The notes beneath the pieces were generated by a model, which did not search any database, was not told where the DNA came from, and saw only the letters and a program-made list of their open reading frames with translations. From contig NZ_NBZV01000004.1 in the NCBI RefSeq assembly GCF_002379095.1, forward strand, positions 62,001 through 126,000: 64,000 nucleotides of DNA. The letters run 5' to 3'. Of this stretch, positions 1 through 8,531 are shown piece after piece. Numbering within the stretch: position 1 is the stretch's first letter; each line of letters opens with the position of its first letter. Origin of the DNA: Polaromonas sp. AER18D-145 (GTDB lineage Bacteria > Pseudomonadota > Gammaproteobacteria > Burkholderiales > Burkholderiaceae_C). The position numbers and the translations under genes were made by a program.

Positions 1-256
1 CGACCACGTCGGCCGCGATGGCAAACATGTGGCAGACCGCGCCAGCAGCAGCGGCTACAACTGGCGCCGCATTGGCGAAAACATCGCCGCCGGCCACACC
101 CAGGCCGAAACCGTCATGCGCAGCTGGCTCGACAGCCCCGAGCATTGCGCCAATGTGATGTCGCCGGACTACACCGAGATGGGTAGCGCCTTTGCGGTGA
201 ACAGCAGCAGCCGCGCGGGCATCTACTGGGTGCAGGTGTTCGGGACGGCCAGGTAA
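1..256 (+). CDS. CAP/SCP-domain protein, 3' part only
   Basis: This is the C-terminal end of a CAP (SCP/PR1-like) domain protein whose start lies before the window. The frame is open from base 2 and ends with TAA at 254-256. Visible family features are an H-x3-R segment, the motif GYNWRRIGENIAAG, and W-x6-HCANVM near the end, as in secreted bacterial SCP-like proteins of the YkwD group. Such proteins are usually exported. The catalytic or binding role of bacterial members is mostly unknown, so no reaction is assigned. The GTG at 29 is internal, because conserved CAP sequence continues upstream of it. Confidence 0.8.
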   Translation, partial: DHVGRDGKHVADRASSSGYNWRRIGENIAAGHTQAETVMRSWLDSPEHCANVMSPDYTEMGSAFAVNSSSRAGIYWVQVFGTAR

Positions 257-317
257 TGCACGGCTTGCCAGGGCCGGCGGTCCTTCGGCTTTTCGCAAAA
301 AAACCGGCCTGGGGCCT

Positions 318-354
318 TGTCCAGCAAGCGCCGATAGCTATCAAAAAAGAGCTA
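318..354 (+). repeat. Short palindromic repeat, family A (partial copy)
   Basis: Degenerate copy of the roughly 60-bp repeat whose best-conserved part is GCAAGC-AGCTAT-n-ATAGC. Here the sequence reads AGCAAGCGCCGATAGCTATC followed by an A-rich tract. It overlaps the stop codon (TAG, complement of 352-354) of the DUF2784 gene, so the element supplies that gene's end. Confidence 0.5.
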
Positions 355-789
355 ACCCCCGCTGCTGCTGCTTTCCGGTTTGTCACCCCGCCTTCGGGGT
401 TCCGGTGGAAAGCGAACCCATGCCGCAACCACCAGCAGGCCGAACAGTGAGTAGCCGACGGCGAACACCCACCACGGCGCCTCGTAATACAGCACGCGCT
501 GCAACCAGTGTTCGATGAAGCCGCCGCCATAGCCGGCGACACCGGCGCGGGCACGCAGCCACGTCTCCAGCGTGGTCAGCGGGCACAGCATGCCCAGCCA
601 GGTTTCGGCCACCACGACCCCGATCGCAGCCAGGTGCGCCAGCCGGAACCAGAGGGCGTTGACCCAGCGCCAGCCGCGCAGGTTGCCGGCAATCACCAGC
701 AGCAGGCCGCCCACCACAAAGGCCACCACGGCGACATGCAGCGTGAGCACGATGTCGGCGAGCAACGGGTAGGCAATGTCGGCGCGCAT
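352..789 (-). CDS. DUF2784 family membrane protein
   Basis: A 145-residue integral membrane protein of the DUF2784 family, function unknown. The start at 789 (MRADIAYPLLADIVLTLHVA) was chosen because the family begins there; the upstream in-frame extension to 873 would run into the preceding gene. Four hydrophobic segments are visible, followed by a polar tail rich in Arg, Pro and Ser. The stop falls in a family A repeat, so the last residues (SSSSGG) may be repeat-influenced. It lies 16 bp after the thioesterase gene on the same strand and is probably co-transcribed with it. Confidence 0.75.
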   Translation of the reverse strand: MRADIAYPLLADIVLTLHVAVVAFVVGGLLLVIAGNLRGWRWVNALWFRLAHLAAIGVVVAETWLGMLCPLTTLETWLRARAGVAGYGGGFIEHWLQRVLYYEAPWWVFAVGYSLFGLLVVAAWVRFPPEPRRRGDKPESSSSGG

Positions 790-805
790 GGGGCAACTCA
801 ACAGC

Positions 806-1261
806 TCAGGCCGGCTGATCCATCCCCAGCGCCACAAACTCGCCTTCGAGGCGCCCCGCCACCTCGCCCGCAAAATGCAGCACCGACACCACCGTGATGC
901 GCGCCTTGCCCTTGCGCCGGAACACGCGCAGGAACTGGTGCCAGGCCTCAGCGTCCGGCGCGGCGGCCGTCGCGGTGAAAGTGCCCGCTATGGGCTGCCC
1001 GTACGACATGGTGTTGCGCTGGATCACCAGGCGGCTGGCCAGGCCCTCGGCGCTCAGGCGCGTGTGCAGCAGCGACCACGCGGCCAGGATGGCGACGGCC
1101 GATGCACTGCCGCCGAACACGGTGTCGCGGTGGTTGATGTTGGGCGCCAGCGGTGCGCTGAGCACGACCTCGTCCGGCGCGGCCTGCACCACGCTGACCT
1201 GCATGGCCCGGGACAGCGGAATGTGCGCGTGGAGATAGGTTTCAAGTTCGCGGGGGGACAT
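806..1261 (-). CDS. YiiD C-terminal-type hotdog thioesterase
   Basis: A 151-residue hotdog-fold protein resembling the C-terminal thioesterase domain of E. coli YiiD (TIGR02447-type). The segment NINHRDTVFGGSASAVAIL holds the Asn/His/Asp region and the start of the long central helix typical of this fold. The predicted role is hydrolysis of an acyl thioester; the substrate is unknown. It is the first gene of a two-gene minus-strand unit with the DUF2784 gene and is cytoplasmic (no signal peptide). The family call is firm, the physiological role is not. Confidence 0.75.
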   Translation of the reverse strand: MSPRELETYLHAHIPLSRAMQVSVVQAAPDEVVLSAPLAPNINHRDTVFGGSASAVAILAAWSLLHTRLSAEGLASRLVIQRNTMSYGQPIAGTFTATAAAPDAEAWHQFLRVFRRKGKARITVVSVLHFAGEVAGRLEGEFVALGMDQPA

Positions 1262-1331
1262 GGTGCCCTTTCAGGTGTCTGCCAAGAGCGAAGCGTAGCA
1301 GCCCGTGGACGGCCTCGCCCGGTGACCGGGC

Positions 1332-2486
1332 TTACCCGGCGTTGCGCACCGGCATCACATGCACCAGCGCCAAGTCGAGGCGCACACAGGTGCGTTGTCC
1401 GGGCACCAGCGGCGCCGCTTGCGGTCCGGACAAGGTGAGCCGCAGCGATGCGCCGGGGGACGGCTCCAGCAGCAGCGTCACCAGGGTGATTTCCCCCAGG
1501 TGGCGCAACTCGGCCACGGTGGCACAGAAGTCGCCGCTCGCCTGTGACGGGGCGTCGAGCAGGTGAATGCCTTCGCCGTGAATCACCCAGCTCACGGCCT
1601 GGCCCGGCTCCAGGCGGCCCTTGTCGCGCACGCGCAGCACGGTGGGGCAGCCATCGCCACCCGCACCCGCCGATGTGCCGTCGGTCCAGCGCAGCAGGCC
1701 CCAGCCCGCATCACCCGATGTGTCGTCCGGACCCAGCCACACGCCGTGAAAGCGGTTCTGGATACCCACCAGGTCAGCCACCCGGGCGTTGCGCGGCGCG
1801 CGGTGGATGCTGGCCGGCGCGCCCTGCTGCAGCACGCGCCCGGCGTCAATCACCACCAGCTGGTCGCACAGCAGGCGCGCCTCGTTGAGATCGTGCGTGA
1901 CCAGCACGATGGGGATGTCCAGCTCGCGCCGCAGTTCGGCCAGCAAGGCATACAGGCCGTGGCGGCTCATCTGGTCGACCGCGGAAAAAGGCTCGTCGAG
2001 CAGCAGCAGCGCCGGCTCGCGTGCCAGTGCCCGCGCCACCGCCACACGCTGCTGCTCACCGCCCGAGAGGTGCGCGGGCCGGCGCGCCTGCTGGCCGGGC
2101 GTCAGGCGCACATGGTCGAGCCAGTGGCGCGCTCGCTCGCGGCGCTGCTCGCGCGGCAGGTGCAGCAGCGCCAGCGCCACGTTGTCCAGGGCGCTCAGGT
2201 GCGGCATCAGCGCGTAATTCTGGAACACCAGGCCGACATGGCGTTTTTGCGGTGGCACAAACACGCCGCCGGCCGTGTCGCACCAGACCTGTTCGCCCAC
2301 CACCACACGCCCCTGCGCCGGGCGCATGAGTCCGGCCATGATGCGCAGCATGGATGTTTTTCCCGCACCCGACGGCCCCACCAGGGCCAGCATCTCGCCC
2401 GGCGCACAGCGAAACTGCGCCGACAGGACCATGGGCTGGGCCTGCTCCACCTCGACCACCAGCGCCCTGCTTGCCGGTGCAGTCAT
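1332..2486 (-). CDS. modC: Molybdate ABC transporter ATP-binding protein ModC
   Basis: The ATPase that powers molybdate import. The 384-residue protein has Walker A GPSGAGKT at residues 37-44, the ABC signature LSGGEQQRVAVARAL, Walker B LLLLDEPFSAVD and the H-loop VTHDLNEA. A C-terminal domain of about 150 residues matches the Mop/TOBE region that distinguishes ModC from general ABC ATPases. Its start overlaps the end of modB by 4 bp, so translation is probably coupled. Last gene of modA-modB-modC. Tungstate or sulfate ATPases are alternatives, but the gene order with ModA and ModB favours molybdate. Confidence 0.93.
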   Translation of the reverse strand: MTAPASRALVVEVEQAQPMVLSAQFRCAPGEMLALVGPSGAGKTSMLRIMAGLMRPAQGRVVVGEQVWCDTAGGVFVPPQKRHVGLVFQNYALMPHLSALDNVALALLHLPREQRRERARHWLDHVRLTPGQQARRPAHLSGGEQQRVAVARALAREPALLLLDEPFSAVDQMSRHGLYALLAELRRELDIPIVLVTHDLNEARLLCDQLVVIDAGRVLQQGAPASIHRAPRNARVADLVGIQNRFHGVWLGPDDTSGDAGWGLLRWTDGTSAGAGGDGCPTVLRVRDKGRLEPGQAVSWVIHGEGIHLLDAPSQASGDFCATVAELRHLGEITLVTLLLEPSPGASLRLTLSGPQAAPLVPGQRTCVRLDLALVHVMPVRNAG

Positions 2487-3148
2487 GGACGACGCACCAG
2501 CCGGGCCGACGCGACAAAGGAAAAACCAACCGCCAGCAGCGACAGCAGCAGCAAGGCCAGCGACATCTGGTTGGCCGCCGCCAGGTTGAAGCCCTGCACC
2601 TGGTCGTAGATCGCAATGGCGATCGTGCGGGTTTCACCCGGGATGCTCCCGCCCACCATCAGCACCACGCCGAACTCGCCCAGCGTGTGCACAAAGGTCA
2701 GCACCATGGCCGACAACACGCCGGGCCAGACCAGCGGCAACTCCACCAGGCGAAAGGTCTGCCAGCCGCCCAGGCCGCTGACGGCGGCGGCTTCGGCCAA
2801 GTTGCGGGGCACGGCCTCGAAAGCGCGCTGCACCGGCTGCACCATGAAGGGAATGTTGAACACGAGTGAGGCGATCAGCAGGCCCAGGAAGTTGAAGGTC
2901 AGCTCGATCCCCAGCCACTGCCGCGCCCACTGCCCGATGGGCGAGCTGCCGCCCAGCGACACCAGCAGGTAATACCCGAGCACGGTGGGCGGCAGCACCA
3001 ATGGCAATACCACCACGGCCTCGACCCAGGCCTTGCCGCGAAAGCCGGTGTAGGCCAGCCAGCGCCCGGTCAGCACACCGGCGGGCAGCAGGATCACCAG
3101 CGTGACGGCGGCCAGCTTGAGCGAGAGAAAAAGGGCGGACCAGTCCAT
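2483..3148 (-). CDS. modB: Molybdate ABC transporter permease ModB
   Basis: A 221-residue inner-membrane permease with about five transmembrane helices and the cytoplasmic EAA loop EAAAVSGLGGWQTFRLVELP that contacts ModC. TIGR02141-type features include the start MDWSALFLSLKLA and the segment HTLGEFGVVLMVGGSIPGET near the C terminus. It lies 6 bp after modA and overlaps modC by 4 bp, giving a tight modABC operon. It would form the molybdate channel in the inner membrane. Confidence 0.93.
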   Translation of the reverse strand: MDWSALFLSLKLAAVTLVILLPAGVLTGRWLAYTGFRGKAWVEAVVVLPLVLPPTVLGYYLLVSLGGSSPIGQWARQWLGIELTFNFLGLLIASLVFNIPFMVQPVQRAFEAVPRNLAEAAAVSGLGGWQTFRLVELPLVWPGVLSAMVLTFVHTLGEFGVVLMVGGSIPGETRTIAIAIYDQVQGFNLAAANQMSLALLLLSLLAVGFSFVASARLVRRP

Positions 3149-3154
3149 GTCGGC

Positions 3155-3931
3155 TTAGGGCATCACGAAGCCGTAGCGGCCCATCACCGCCTGCGCGGCC
3201 GGCGTGCCGATGAAGTCGTAAAACGCCTGGGCGGCCGGCCCGGCATTTTTCAGCAGCACCATGCGCTGGCGCAGCGGCTGGTGCCAGCTGTCGGGAATCA
3301 GCGCAAACGTGCCCAGCCGGCCGACGCTGGGCGCCAGCGCCAGCGACTGCGCGATGATGCCGCCCTGGGCTGCGCCCGAGGTGGCAAACTGCGCGGCCTG
3401 CGAAATGTTTTCACCGAGCACCAGCCGCGGCTGCAGCTGGGTCCACAGGCCGGCGTGTTGCAGCGCCTCCCTGGCCCGGGCGCCATAGGGGGCGTGATCG
3501 GGGTTGGCGATGGCAAACTTCTGCAGCCGCCCGTCCTTCAGCGCCGCCGCCAGGTCCTTCAGCTCACCGTCGGCCTTCAGGGCCGAACCGTGCGGCACCA
3601 GGATGCCGATGCGGCCCAGTGCATACAGCCTGCCGCGGTCGCGCGTCCTGCCGGCATCCGCCAGCCTGAACACGAAGTCCTCGTCGGCCGAGAGAAACAT
3701 CTGGAAAGGCGCGCCCTGCAGGATTTGCGAATAGAAGTTGCCCGACGAGCCGAACACCAGGCGAAGCTTGTGCTTTTTTTCCTTCTCGAACAGGACAACC
3801 ACTTCCTCCAGCGCGAACTTCAGGTCCGACGCCGCGACCACCACCGGCTGCGCCTGCGCGCGGCCCGGCAGGCCGCCCAGGCCCATGGCGGCACTGAGCC
3901 ACAGGGTCGTGATGAACGCTTTCAACAACAT
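3155..3931 (-). CDS. modA: Molybdate-binding periplasmic protein ModA
   Basis: A 258-residue periplasmic solute-binding protein for molybdate. The start at 3931 gives a typical signal peptide (MLLKAFITTLWLSAAMGLGG then cleavage near AQAQ); the longer frame to 4159 would run into the upstream aldehyde dehydrogenase gene. The mature protein has the ModA-like opening VVVAASDLKFALEEVV and the segment FGSSGNFYSQILQGAPFQMF, where the two serines are in the position of oxyanion ligands. First gene of modABC, 52 bp downstream of the aldehyde dehydrogenase gene. No ModE-type palindrome was seen upstream. Confidence 0.92.
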   Translation of the reverse strand: MLLKAFITTLWLSAAMGLGGLPGRAQAQPVVVAASDLKFALEEVVVLFEKEKKHKLRLVFGSSGNFYSQILQGAPFQMFLSADEDFVFRLADAGRTRDRGRLYALGRIGILVPHGSALKADGELKDLAAALKDGRLQKFAIANPDHAPYGARAREALQHAGLWTQLQPRLVLGENISQAAQFATSGAAQGGIIAQSLALAPSVGRLGTFALIPDSWHQPLRQRMVLLKNAGPAAQAFYDFIGTPAAQAVMGRYGFVMP

Positions 3932-3983
3932 CGTTTGATTATCCCTTCCCGCCTGCCGAAAAAGACAAGGGCCGACGACCGCC

Positions 3984-5411
3984 TTACAACCAGCGTTTGA
4001 GCAACCCCATGATCTGGTCGAAACGTTTGCCATAGGGCGGGTAGAACAGGTCGCCGCGCGCCCACTTCGACGACACCAGCACCGGTTTTTGCTGCGTGAA
4101 ACGCAGGAAACCTGTTTCGCCGTGGTAGGCGCCCCAGCCGCTGTCGCCAACACCGCCAAAGGGCAGGTTGTCGTGGGCGATGTGCATCAGCGTGTCGTTG
4201 ACCGTCACGCCGCCGCTCACGGTGCGCGCCAGCACCGCGTCACGCGCGGCCGTGTCGGTGCCGAACCAGTACAGGGCCAGCGGACGTGGCCGGTCGTTGA
4301 TGTAGCCGATGGCTTCGTCCAGCGTGGCATACGGCAGCACCGGCAGGACGGGGCCGAAAATTTCCTCGTCCATCAACTTCATGGCCGGGGTGGTGCCGAA
4401 CACCAGCACCGGCGCCATCTGCCTTGCGGTTCCGGGCGCAGCGCCACCCGGATTCACCACCTGCAGCCGCGCGCCCTCGCCTTCGGCCTGGGCCAGCAGC
4501 GCCTGCAGGCGCTCGTGGTGGCGCGGGCTGATGATGGCCGCGTAGTCGGGGTTGCCGGCGATGGTGGGAAACAGCCTGGCCACGGCGCGGGCAAAGGCGT
4601 CGCCAAAAGCGGCTTCCCTGCCCTGCGGCACCAGCACATAGTCGGGCGCAATGCAGGTCTGCCCGGCGTTGAGCAGCTTGCCGTGCGCGATCTTCAGGGC
4701 CACGCTGTCGAGGTCGCTGGACGCATCGACGATACACGGCGACTTGCCACCCAGCTCCAGCGTGGTGGGCGTCAGGTTGGCGGCGGCGGCCTCGGCCACC
4801 TTGCGTCCGGTGGCCGTGGAGCCGGTGAACACCAGGTGATCAAAAGGCAGGTGGGTGAAGGCCGCCGCCAGCGCCGCATCCCCCTCGACCACGCAGAACT
4901 CGTCGGCGGCAAAGGCCTGGCCGATCAGCTCGCCCATCAGCGCCGAGGTGCGCGGCGTCAGCTCGCTCGGCTTGAGCATGACGCGGTTGCCCGCCGCCAG
5001 GGCCGTGATGGCCGGCGCCAGTGCCAGCTGCACCGGGTAGTTCCAGGGCGAGATCACCCCGACCACGCCCAGGGGCTGGCGCTGCAAATAGGCGCTCGAC
5101 GGCTGCAGGTAGATCGGCGTGGCCACCTTCACCGGCCTGACCCACTTCGGCAGATGTTTGAGCGTGTGCGACAGCAGCGTGCGCAGTACAAACAGGTCGG
5201 CAATTTCGGTCAGCTGTGGCGAACGCACGCCGAAGTCGGCCTGCACGGCTGCCGCCAGCGCTGAGCCTTGCTCATCGAGCAGGCGGCGCATGCGCTGCAG
5301 CCTGTCCCGGCGCAAGGCCAGCGGCACGTCCACCTGGGCGCGGCTGGCGCGGTGCTGGGCATCAAACAGGGAACGAAGGGAAAGTTCGGCGGTGTTGGAG
5401 GTGGCGTTCAT
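3984..5411 (-). CDS. Coniferyl-aldehyde dehydrogenase-like ALDH
   Basis: A 475-residue NAD(P)-dependent aldehyde dehydrogenase, closest in pattern to coniferyl aldehyde dehydrogenases (CalB type) and fatty-aldehyde ALDHs of class 3. Visible motifs are PWNYPVQLALAPAITALAAGN (cofactor site), the glutamate motif LELGGKSP, the catalytic cysteine motif NAGQTCIAPDYVL and EEIFGPVLPV. A C-terminal tail ending GLLKRWL suggests membrane contact as in class 3 enzymes. The start at 5411 (MNATSNTAEL) was chosen because the upstream extension passes through repeat sequence. The natural aldehyde is not determined by sequence alone. Confidence 0.85.
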   Translation of the reverse strand: MNATSNTAELSLRSLFDAQHRASRAQVDVPLALRRDRLQRMRRLLDEQGSALAAAVQADFGVRSPQLTEIADLFVLRTLLSHTLKHLPKWVRPVKVATPIYLQPSSAYLQRQPLGVVGVISPWNYPVQLALAPAITALAAGNRVMLKPSELTPRTSALMGELIGQAFAADEFCVVEGDAALAAAFTHLPFDHLVFTGSTATGRKVAEAAAANLTPTTLELGGKSPCIVDASSDLDSVALKIAHGKLLNAGQTCIAPDYVLVPQGREAAFGDAFARAVARLFPTIAGNPDYAAIISPRHHERLQALLAQAEGEGARLQVVNPGGAAPGTARQMAPVLVFGTTPAMKLMDEEIFGPVLPVLPYATLDEAIGYINDRPRPLALYWFGTDTAARDAVLARTVSGGVTVNDTLMHIAHDNLPFGGVGDSGWGAYHGETGFLRFTQQKPVLVSSKWARGDLFYPPYGKRFDQIMGLLKRWL

Positions 5412-5484
5412 CCGGCGATGATAGGCCGCAACACACTTTCCGGGCTGCCATGAGGCGTCCTTCCCTGGGCTGGCAGCCGATTTT

Positions 5485-5551
5485 GCAAGCAAAAAGTACC
5501 TCCAGCCTTTTATAGACGGGCGCTGGCAGCTATCAACTTCATAGCATCTGG
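5485..5551 (+). repeat. Short palindromic repeat, family A
   Basis: A well-preserved copy: GCAAGC, A-rich tract, CCTCCAGCC, a variable stretch, then GGCAGCTATCAACTTCATAG. The AGCTAT...ATAGC end can fold into a small hairpin. It sits in the 201-bp gap between the divergent aldehyde dehydrogenase and amidase genes. Related copies lie at 318, 6937, 21350, 39700, 40620, 45590, 50060 (reverse), 59107 (reverse) and 62816 (reverse). Confidence 0.75.
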
Positions 5552-5612
5552 CATGGCGGTGCAGGGCGCCCCGCGCAGCAAGCGCCACCGCAATGCGTTA
5601 AGGTAAGGCCCC

Positions 5613-6917
5613 ATGAGCACAAACACTTCCACCCAGAAACTCGAGGCGGCGCTGGCCGCGATTGCGGCTGCCGGCGATGAAGGCCGGCGCATTTTCACGC
5701 GGCTGTACGCCGACGCCGCCCGCACGGCCGCGCTGGACGCCGACCGGCGTGCCGCCAGCGGCCAGTGCCTGGGCCCGCTGGACGGCTGCATCGTCTCGAT
5801 CAAGGACCTGTTCGACGTGGCCGGCGAAGCCACCACCGCCGGCTCGGCCCTGCTGCGCGATGCCGCGCCGGCGGCCAAAGATGCCGTGGTGGTCAGCCGC
5901 CTGCGTGCCGCCGGCGCCGTCATCATCGGCAAAACCAACATGACCGAGTTCGCTTTCTCGGGCGTCGGCATCAACCCGCACTACGGCACACCCGGCAACG
6001 CGCTGGACATCAGCCGCATCCCGGGCGGCTCGTCCTCGGGCGCGGGCGTGTCGGTGGCGCGCGGCATGGCCGAGATCGCCATCGGCTCCGACACCGGCGG
6101 CTCGGTGCGTATTCCCTCGGCGCTCAACGGCCTGGTGGGCTTCAAGCCAACCCAGGCGCGGGTCACGCGCGACGGCGCTTTTCCGCTGTCCTTCACCCTG
6201 GACACCTTGGGGCCGCTGTGCCGCAGCGTGGCGGACGCCGCCGCCACCGACAGCGTGCTGGCCGGCATCACGCCGCAAGCCCTGCCGCAGCGCGATGTAC
6301 GCGGCTTGCGCCTGGGCGTGCCGCGCGGCCTGTTGTTCAGCCAGGCGCAAGACGAGGTGCTGGCCGCCGTGGAACAAGCCCTGGCGCAACTCGCGGGCGC
6401 CGGTGCCCAGGTCCGGGATGAAGCCCTCGACGACTTGCTGGGCGAACCCTTTCGCCTGCAGGAGCGCGGCACCCTGGTGGCCGCCGAGGCCGCGTGGATT
6501 CACCGCGACTGGGTCAATAGCCGGCCCGAGGAATACGACCCCATCGTGCTGGGCCGCATACGCCGCGGCCAGACGCTGGACGCGGCGACTTATGTCGGCA
6601 TCCAGCAGGCGCGCGCCGCACTGCTGCCGGCACTCGATGCGCGTATGACACAGCTCGATGCACTGGTGCTGCCCACCGTGCCGCTGCTGGCGCCGCGTAT
6701 CGCCGAGGTGCAGGCCGAAGAGGTATTTTTGCGCACCAACGCCCTGCTGCTGCGCAACCCGTCGGCCTTCAATTTCTTTGACCTGCCGGCGTTGACCTTG
6801 CCGCTGCCGCGCGGCGGCGGGCTGGCGGTCGGGCTGATGCTGGTGGGCCGGCGAGGCGCGGACCGGGAGTTGCTGGCGCTGGGTGCGGCGGTGGAAGCGC
6901 TGCTCGCCGGGCGTTAG
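5613..6917 (+). CDS. Amidase signature family hydrolase
   Basis: A 434-residue amidase-signature enzyme that hydrolyses an amide bond. The Ser-cisSer-Lys triad is visible: Lys64 in VSIKDLFDVAG, the Gly/Ser-rich GGSSSGAGVSVARG with the cis-serine near 140, and nucleophile Ser164 in GSDTGGSVRIPSALNG. Length is that of the stand-alone enzymes (allophanate hydrolase, indoleacetamide hydrolase, AtzF-like) rather than GatA. The N terminus lacks a signal peptide. No neighbour names the substrate; it lies beside but divergent from aldehyde dehydrogenase and upstream of the hut genes. Confidence 0.85.
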   Translation: MSTNTSTQKLEAALAAIAAAGDEGRRIFTRLYADAARTAALDADRRAASGQCLGPLDGCIVSIKDLFDVAGEATTAGSALLRDAAPAAKDAVVVSRLRAAGAVIIGKTNMTEFAFSGVGINPHYGTPGNALDISRIPGGSSSGAGVSVARGMAEIAIGSDTGGSVRIPSALNGLVGFKPTQARVTRDGAFPLSFTLDTLGPLCRSVADAAATDSVLAGITPQALPQRDVRGLRLGVPRGLLFSQAQDEVLAAVEQALAQLAGAGAQVRDEALDDLLGEPFRLQERGTLVAAEAAWIHRDWVNSRPEEYDPIVLGRIRRGQTLDAATYVGIQQARAALLPALDARMTQLDALVLPTVPLLAPRIAEVQAEEVFLRTNALLLRNPSAFNFFDLPALTLPLPRGGGLAVGLMLVGRRGADRELLALGAAVEALLAGR

Positions 6918-6936
6918 GGTGTCACGCGCCCGTCTG

Positions 6937-7000
6937 ACATAAAAATCGGCTGCAGCCATTGCTGTGCCTTCGTAGTCAGCTATTTATTTGATAGTAACGC
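6937..7000 (+). repeat. Short palindromic repeat, family A (diverged)
   Basis: Contains CTGCAGCC, then GTAGTCAGCTATTTATTTGA and TAG, matching the AGCTAT-n-ATAG hairpin end of the family A repeat. It follows the amidase stop codon by about 20 bp. Confidence 0.55.
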
Positions 7001-7037
7001 GCCGAGGCAGGTGGAGCCGGCATCATCGGATGCTGGC

Positions 7038-7142
7038 TCGCGGCGCCTGGTTTGTCATAGCGGGCCTGAGCCGCAATCCATGGTGGCCATCAGGCGGCTC
7101 TGGTTGGCAGGCATGGATTCCGGATCGCGTCCAGGATGACAA
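7038..7142. repeat. Palindromic intergenic repeat (GGATTCCGG type)
   Basis: An imperfect palindrome of about 100 bp between convergent amidase and hutF. Outer arms GTCAT (7054) and ATGAC (7136) and inner arms AATCCATG (7075-7082) and CATGGATT (7112-7119) are inverted. The core GGATTCCGGATCGCGTCCAG resembles intergenic repeats seen in many proteobacteria. It may act as a bidirectional hairpin between the two converging transcripts. Confidence 0.6.
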
Positions 7143-7145
7143 GTC

Positions 7146-8531
7146 TCAAGCCCACAGGGCCTGCATCGCCTGCGAAAACTCCGCCGCCAGCCGCGGCCAG
7201 CCGGCCACCCGCCCGCCGCTGACCACGCGTTGCCCCGCCACAAACACCTCGCTGAAGCGGGCGTCGGGGCTGGAGAACACCATGGCGTCCAGTAGGTGAT
7301 CGGCCGGAATGCCCAGCAGGGCCGGCGATGCGGTATCGACGACGACAAAATCCGCGCGCTGCCCGGGCGCGATGCCGCCCAGCGGCAGCGAGGTGGCGGC
7401 GTGCCCACCGGCCAGCGCAGCGTTGAACAGGTTGTCCGCACTGCTGGAGCTGGCCAGCAGGCGCCCCGCGATGTTGCGCTGGCGCAGGCTCAGGCGCTGT
7501 GAATACTCGAGCAGGCGCAGCTCTTCCTGCCAGCTGCGCGTGACATGGCTGTCCGAGCCGATGGACCAGCGGCCGCCCGCCGCCGCATAGGCCGGCAGGT
7601 CGAACACGCCGTCGCCGAGATTGGCCTCCGTCGTCGGGCAGATCACAATCGCCGCGCCGCTGCGCTGCACGCCCTGCAGTTCGGCCACGGTGGACTGGGT
7701 GGCATGCACCAGGTTCCAGCGTGCATCGACCGGTGCGTGTGCCAGCAGCCACTCGACAGGCCGTCCGCCCAGTGCGGCGACGCAGTCCTGCACTTCCTGC
7801 ATCTGCTCGGCTATGTGGATATGCACAGCCATGCCTCCTGCATGGGCCGCTGCTGCCACGTCGTGCAGCGCCGCCTCGTCCACGGCACGCAGCGAATGTA
7901 TGGCGAGGCCGATGTTGAGGTGGTGGCCGCCCTGGCGCAACACGCCCTCGGCCAGGCGCAGCACCGAATCGGGCGTGGAGGCAAAACGCCGCTGGTCTTC
8001 GCGCAGGCCGGAGGCCGCAAAACCCGAACGCATGTACAGCGTGGGCAGCAGGGTCAGGCCCATGCCCACGCGCTGCGCGGCACGCACCAGCGCCAGCGAC
8101 ATGGCCAGCGGGTCGGCATACGGCTGGCCGTCGCTGTTGTTGTGCAGGTAATGAAACTCGCAGACCTGGGTGTAGCCGGCCTGCAGCAACTCGGCATACA
8201 GCAGCGCCGCCACGGCTTCAAGTTGTTCGGGCGTGATGCGCAGCGCGGCGCTGTACATGCGGTCGCGCCAACTCCAGAAATCATCGTCGCCGCCCAGGGA
8301 CCGCTCGGTCAGCCCGGCGATGGCGCGCTGGAAAGCGTGGCTGTGGGCATTGACCAGCCCCGGCAACACCGGCCCGGCCAGGCGCACCGCCCCGCGTTGC
8401 GCTTCCTCCACCGCGTTGGGCTCGATGCTGGTCCAGGTGCCGTCGGCGGCCACCGCCAGCAGCACATCCTGCGTCCAGGCGCCGTCCACCCAGGCCTGGG
8501 GCGCGACATAACGCGTCACCTCAGCGGCCAT
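7146..8531 (-). CDS. hutF: Formimidoylglutamate deiminase HutF
   Basis: Step four of the five-step histidine pathway: N-formimino-L-glutamate plus water gives N-formylglutamate and ammonia. The 461-residue amidohydrolase-fold protein has the metal-binding NAHSHAFQRAIAGLTER near residue 61, the HutF-type DDFWSWRDRMY, and later HIAEQMQEV, HATQS and GSDSHVT motifs. Its start lies inside the end of hutG (11-bp overlap), so the two are translationally coupled. Last gene of the unit iclR-ABC transporter-hutG-hutF. The presence of both HutF and HutG shows the route via formylglutamate rather than direct formamide release by HutE/HutG. Confidence 0.93.
   Translation of the reverse strand: MAAEVTRYVAPQAWVDGAWTQDVLLAVAADGTWTSIEPNAVEEAQRGAVRLAGPVLPGLVNAHSHAFQRAIAGLTERSLGGDDDFWSWRDRMYSAALRITPEQLEAVAALLYAELLQAGYTQVCEFHYLHNNSDGQPYADPLAMSLALVRAAQRVGMGLTLLPTLYMRSGFAASGLREDQRRFASTPDSVLRLAEGVLRQGGHHLNIGLAIHSLRAVDEAALHDVAAAAHAGGMAVHIHIAEQMQEVQDCVAALGGRPVEWLLAHAPVDARWNLVHATQSTVAELQGVQRSGAAIVICPTTEANLGDGVFDLPAYAAAGGRWSIGSDSHVTRSWQEELRLLEYSQRLSLRQRNIAGRLLASSSSADNLFNAALAGGHAATSLPLGGIAPGQRADFVVVDTASPALLGIPADHLLDAMVFSSPDARFSEVFVAGQRVVSGGRVAGWPRLAAEFSQAMQALWA

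Noticed and set aside
3932..3983. ModE box or molybdenum cofactor riboswitch before modA
   Set aside because: The 52-bp spacer is too short for the riboswitch and has no ModE-type palindrome.
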